Position numbers and translations under genes: made by a program. This document shows, piece after piece, positions 16,013 through 16,146 of a DNA stretch of 16,146 nt. The DNA lies in contig CACXNN010000016.1 of assembly GCA_902768995.1 (NCBI GenBank), forward strand, positions 1 to 16,146. Direction: 5' to 3'. Numbering within the stretch: the stretch's first letter is position 1; each line of letters starts with the position of its first letter. Source of the stretch: an uncultured Eubacteriales bacterium. GTDB taxonomy: Bacteria; Bacillota; Clostridia; Christensenellales; CAG-138. Under the pieces are notes generated by a model. It saw only the letters and a list, made by a program, of their open reading frames with translations, was not told the DNA's origin and did no database searches.

Positions 16013-16146
16013 ATTGTCATTGTCTTTGTCTTTGTATTTGTCATTGTATTTGTCGTTGTCTTTGTCGTTGTCATTGTCTTTGTCTTGGTTCTTTTCGTTC
16101 TCTTTTGTTCCCGTTCGTTCCCTTTTGTTCCCGATACGGAGAAATC
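16003..16146 (-). CDS. Possible C-terminal end of an incoming low-complexity protein
   Basis: One frame entering from the right edge stays open for 47 codons, is dominated by Thr, Lys and Met from the hexamer array, and stops at TGA 16003-16005, inside the left arm of the terminator, as a real gene end often does. Another frame (Asp/Lys/Asn-rich) stays open past the terminator. A 20-bp tandem duplication near the edge is not a multiple of three, which argues against coding. I cannot decide from this window and do not recognise a family. Confidence 0.2.
   Translation of the reverse strand, partial: DFSVSGTKGNEREQKRTKRTKTKTMTTTKTTTNTMTNTKTKTMTMRE
16013..16084. repeat. Hexanucleotide tandem array, 12 copies
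   Basis: Twelve consecutive 6-base units of the form NTTGT(C/A) run without interruption from 16013 to 16084. Ten end in C and two in A, and the first base varies among A, T and G. The fixed TTGT core with variable first and last bases suggests either an old slippage array or selection on the core. Confidence 0.85.
16094..16133. repeat. 20-bp tandem duplication
   Basis: 16094-16113 and 16114-16133 are identical except for one base (T16101 versus C16121). Each copy runs TTCGTTC, then (T/C)CTTTTGTTCCCG. It directly adjoins the hexamer array. Confidence 0.85.

Overview
The window looks like chromosomal DNA of a high-GC, endospore-forming member of the Clostridia, most like gut Oscillospiraceae. 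This is an inference from gene content: GerW/YtfJ, a DUF2953 (YtfI) protein, a DacF-type carboxypeptidase, a complete GerA-type germinant receptor operon, a clostridial-type pyruvate phosphate dikinase, and a DUF5685/J-domain gene pair. The high GC produces many long antisense open frames that are not genes. I see no tRNA, rRNA, CRISPR array, insertion sequence or phage genes.

Left part, minus strand (1-2251): a tightly packed run in the order ytfI-like, gerW, D-Ala-D-Ala carboxypeptidase, then the start of an S4-domain pseudouridine synthase that leaves the window. Spore cortex and germination genes are translationally coupled here. A short divergent spacer at 2252-2321 carries a strong extended -10 promoter facing right.

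Plus strand (2322-6716): a three-gene overlapping unit made of a DUF5685 protein with cysteine motifs, a J-domain protein with a TPR-like segment and an eight-cysteine tail, and a six-segment membrane protein. A large class A penicillin-binding protein follows. Its start codon lies in a hairpin, and a terminator-shaped hairpin with a T run lies inside its first 25 codons, which could act as a translation-coupled attenuator. A GntR/FCD regulator (6825-7490) follows with its own near-consensus promoter and terminator.

Minus strand (7487-11495): gerAA-gerAB-gerAC with 4-bp overlaps, followed by a 55-residue two-helix membrane ORF with a perfect ribosome binding site. It resembles the small D subunits of some germinant receptors. 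It overlaps the end of gntR, and the gntR terminator lies inside it. A hairpin-rich, probably dispersed repeat separates gerAA from an acyl-ACP thioesterase (11596-12318), which is paired with an alpha/beta-hydrolase lipase.

Right part, minus strand (13239-15885): ppdK with a clear promoter and terminator. Its reading frame is broken at three places (about 64, 1 and 35 missing bases relative to the family), while the rest of the protein is almost perfectly conserved. This is either a very recent pseudogene or an assembly artefact. The last 250 bases hold nested repeats, a terminator for an incoming minus-strand transcript, a 12-copy hexanucleotide array and a 20-bp tandem duplication.
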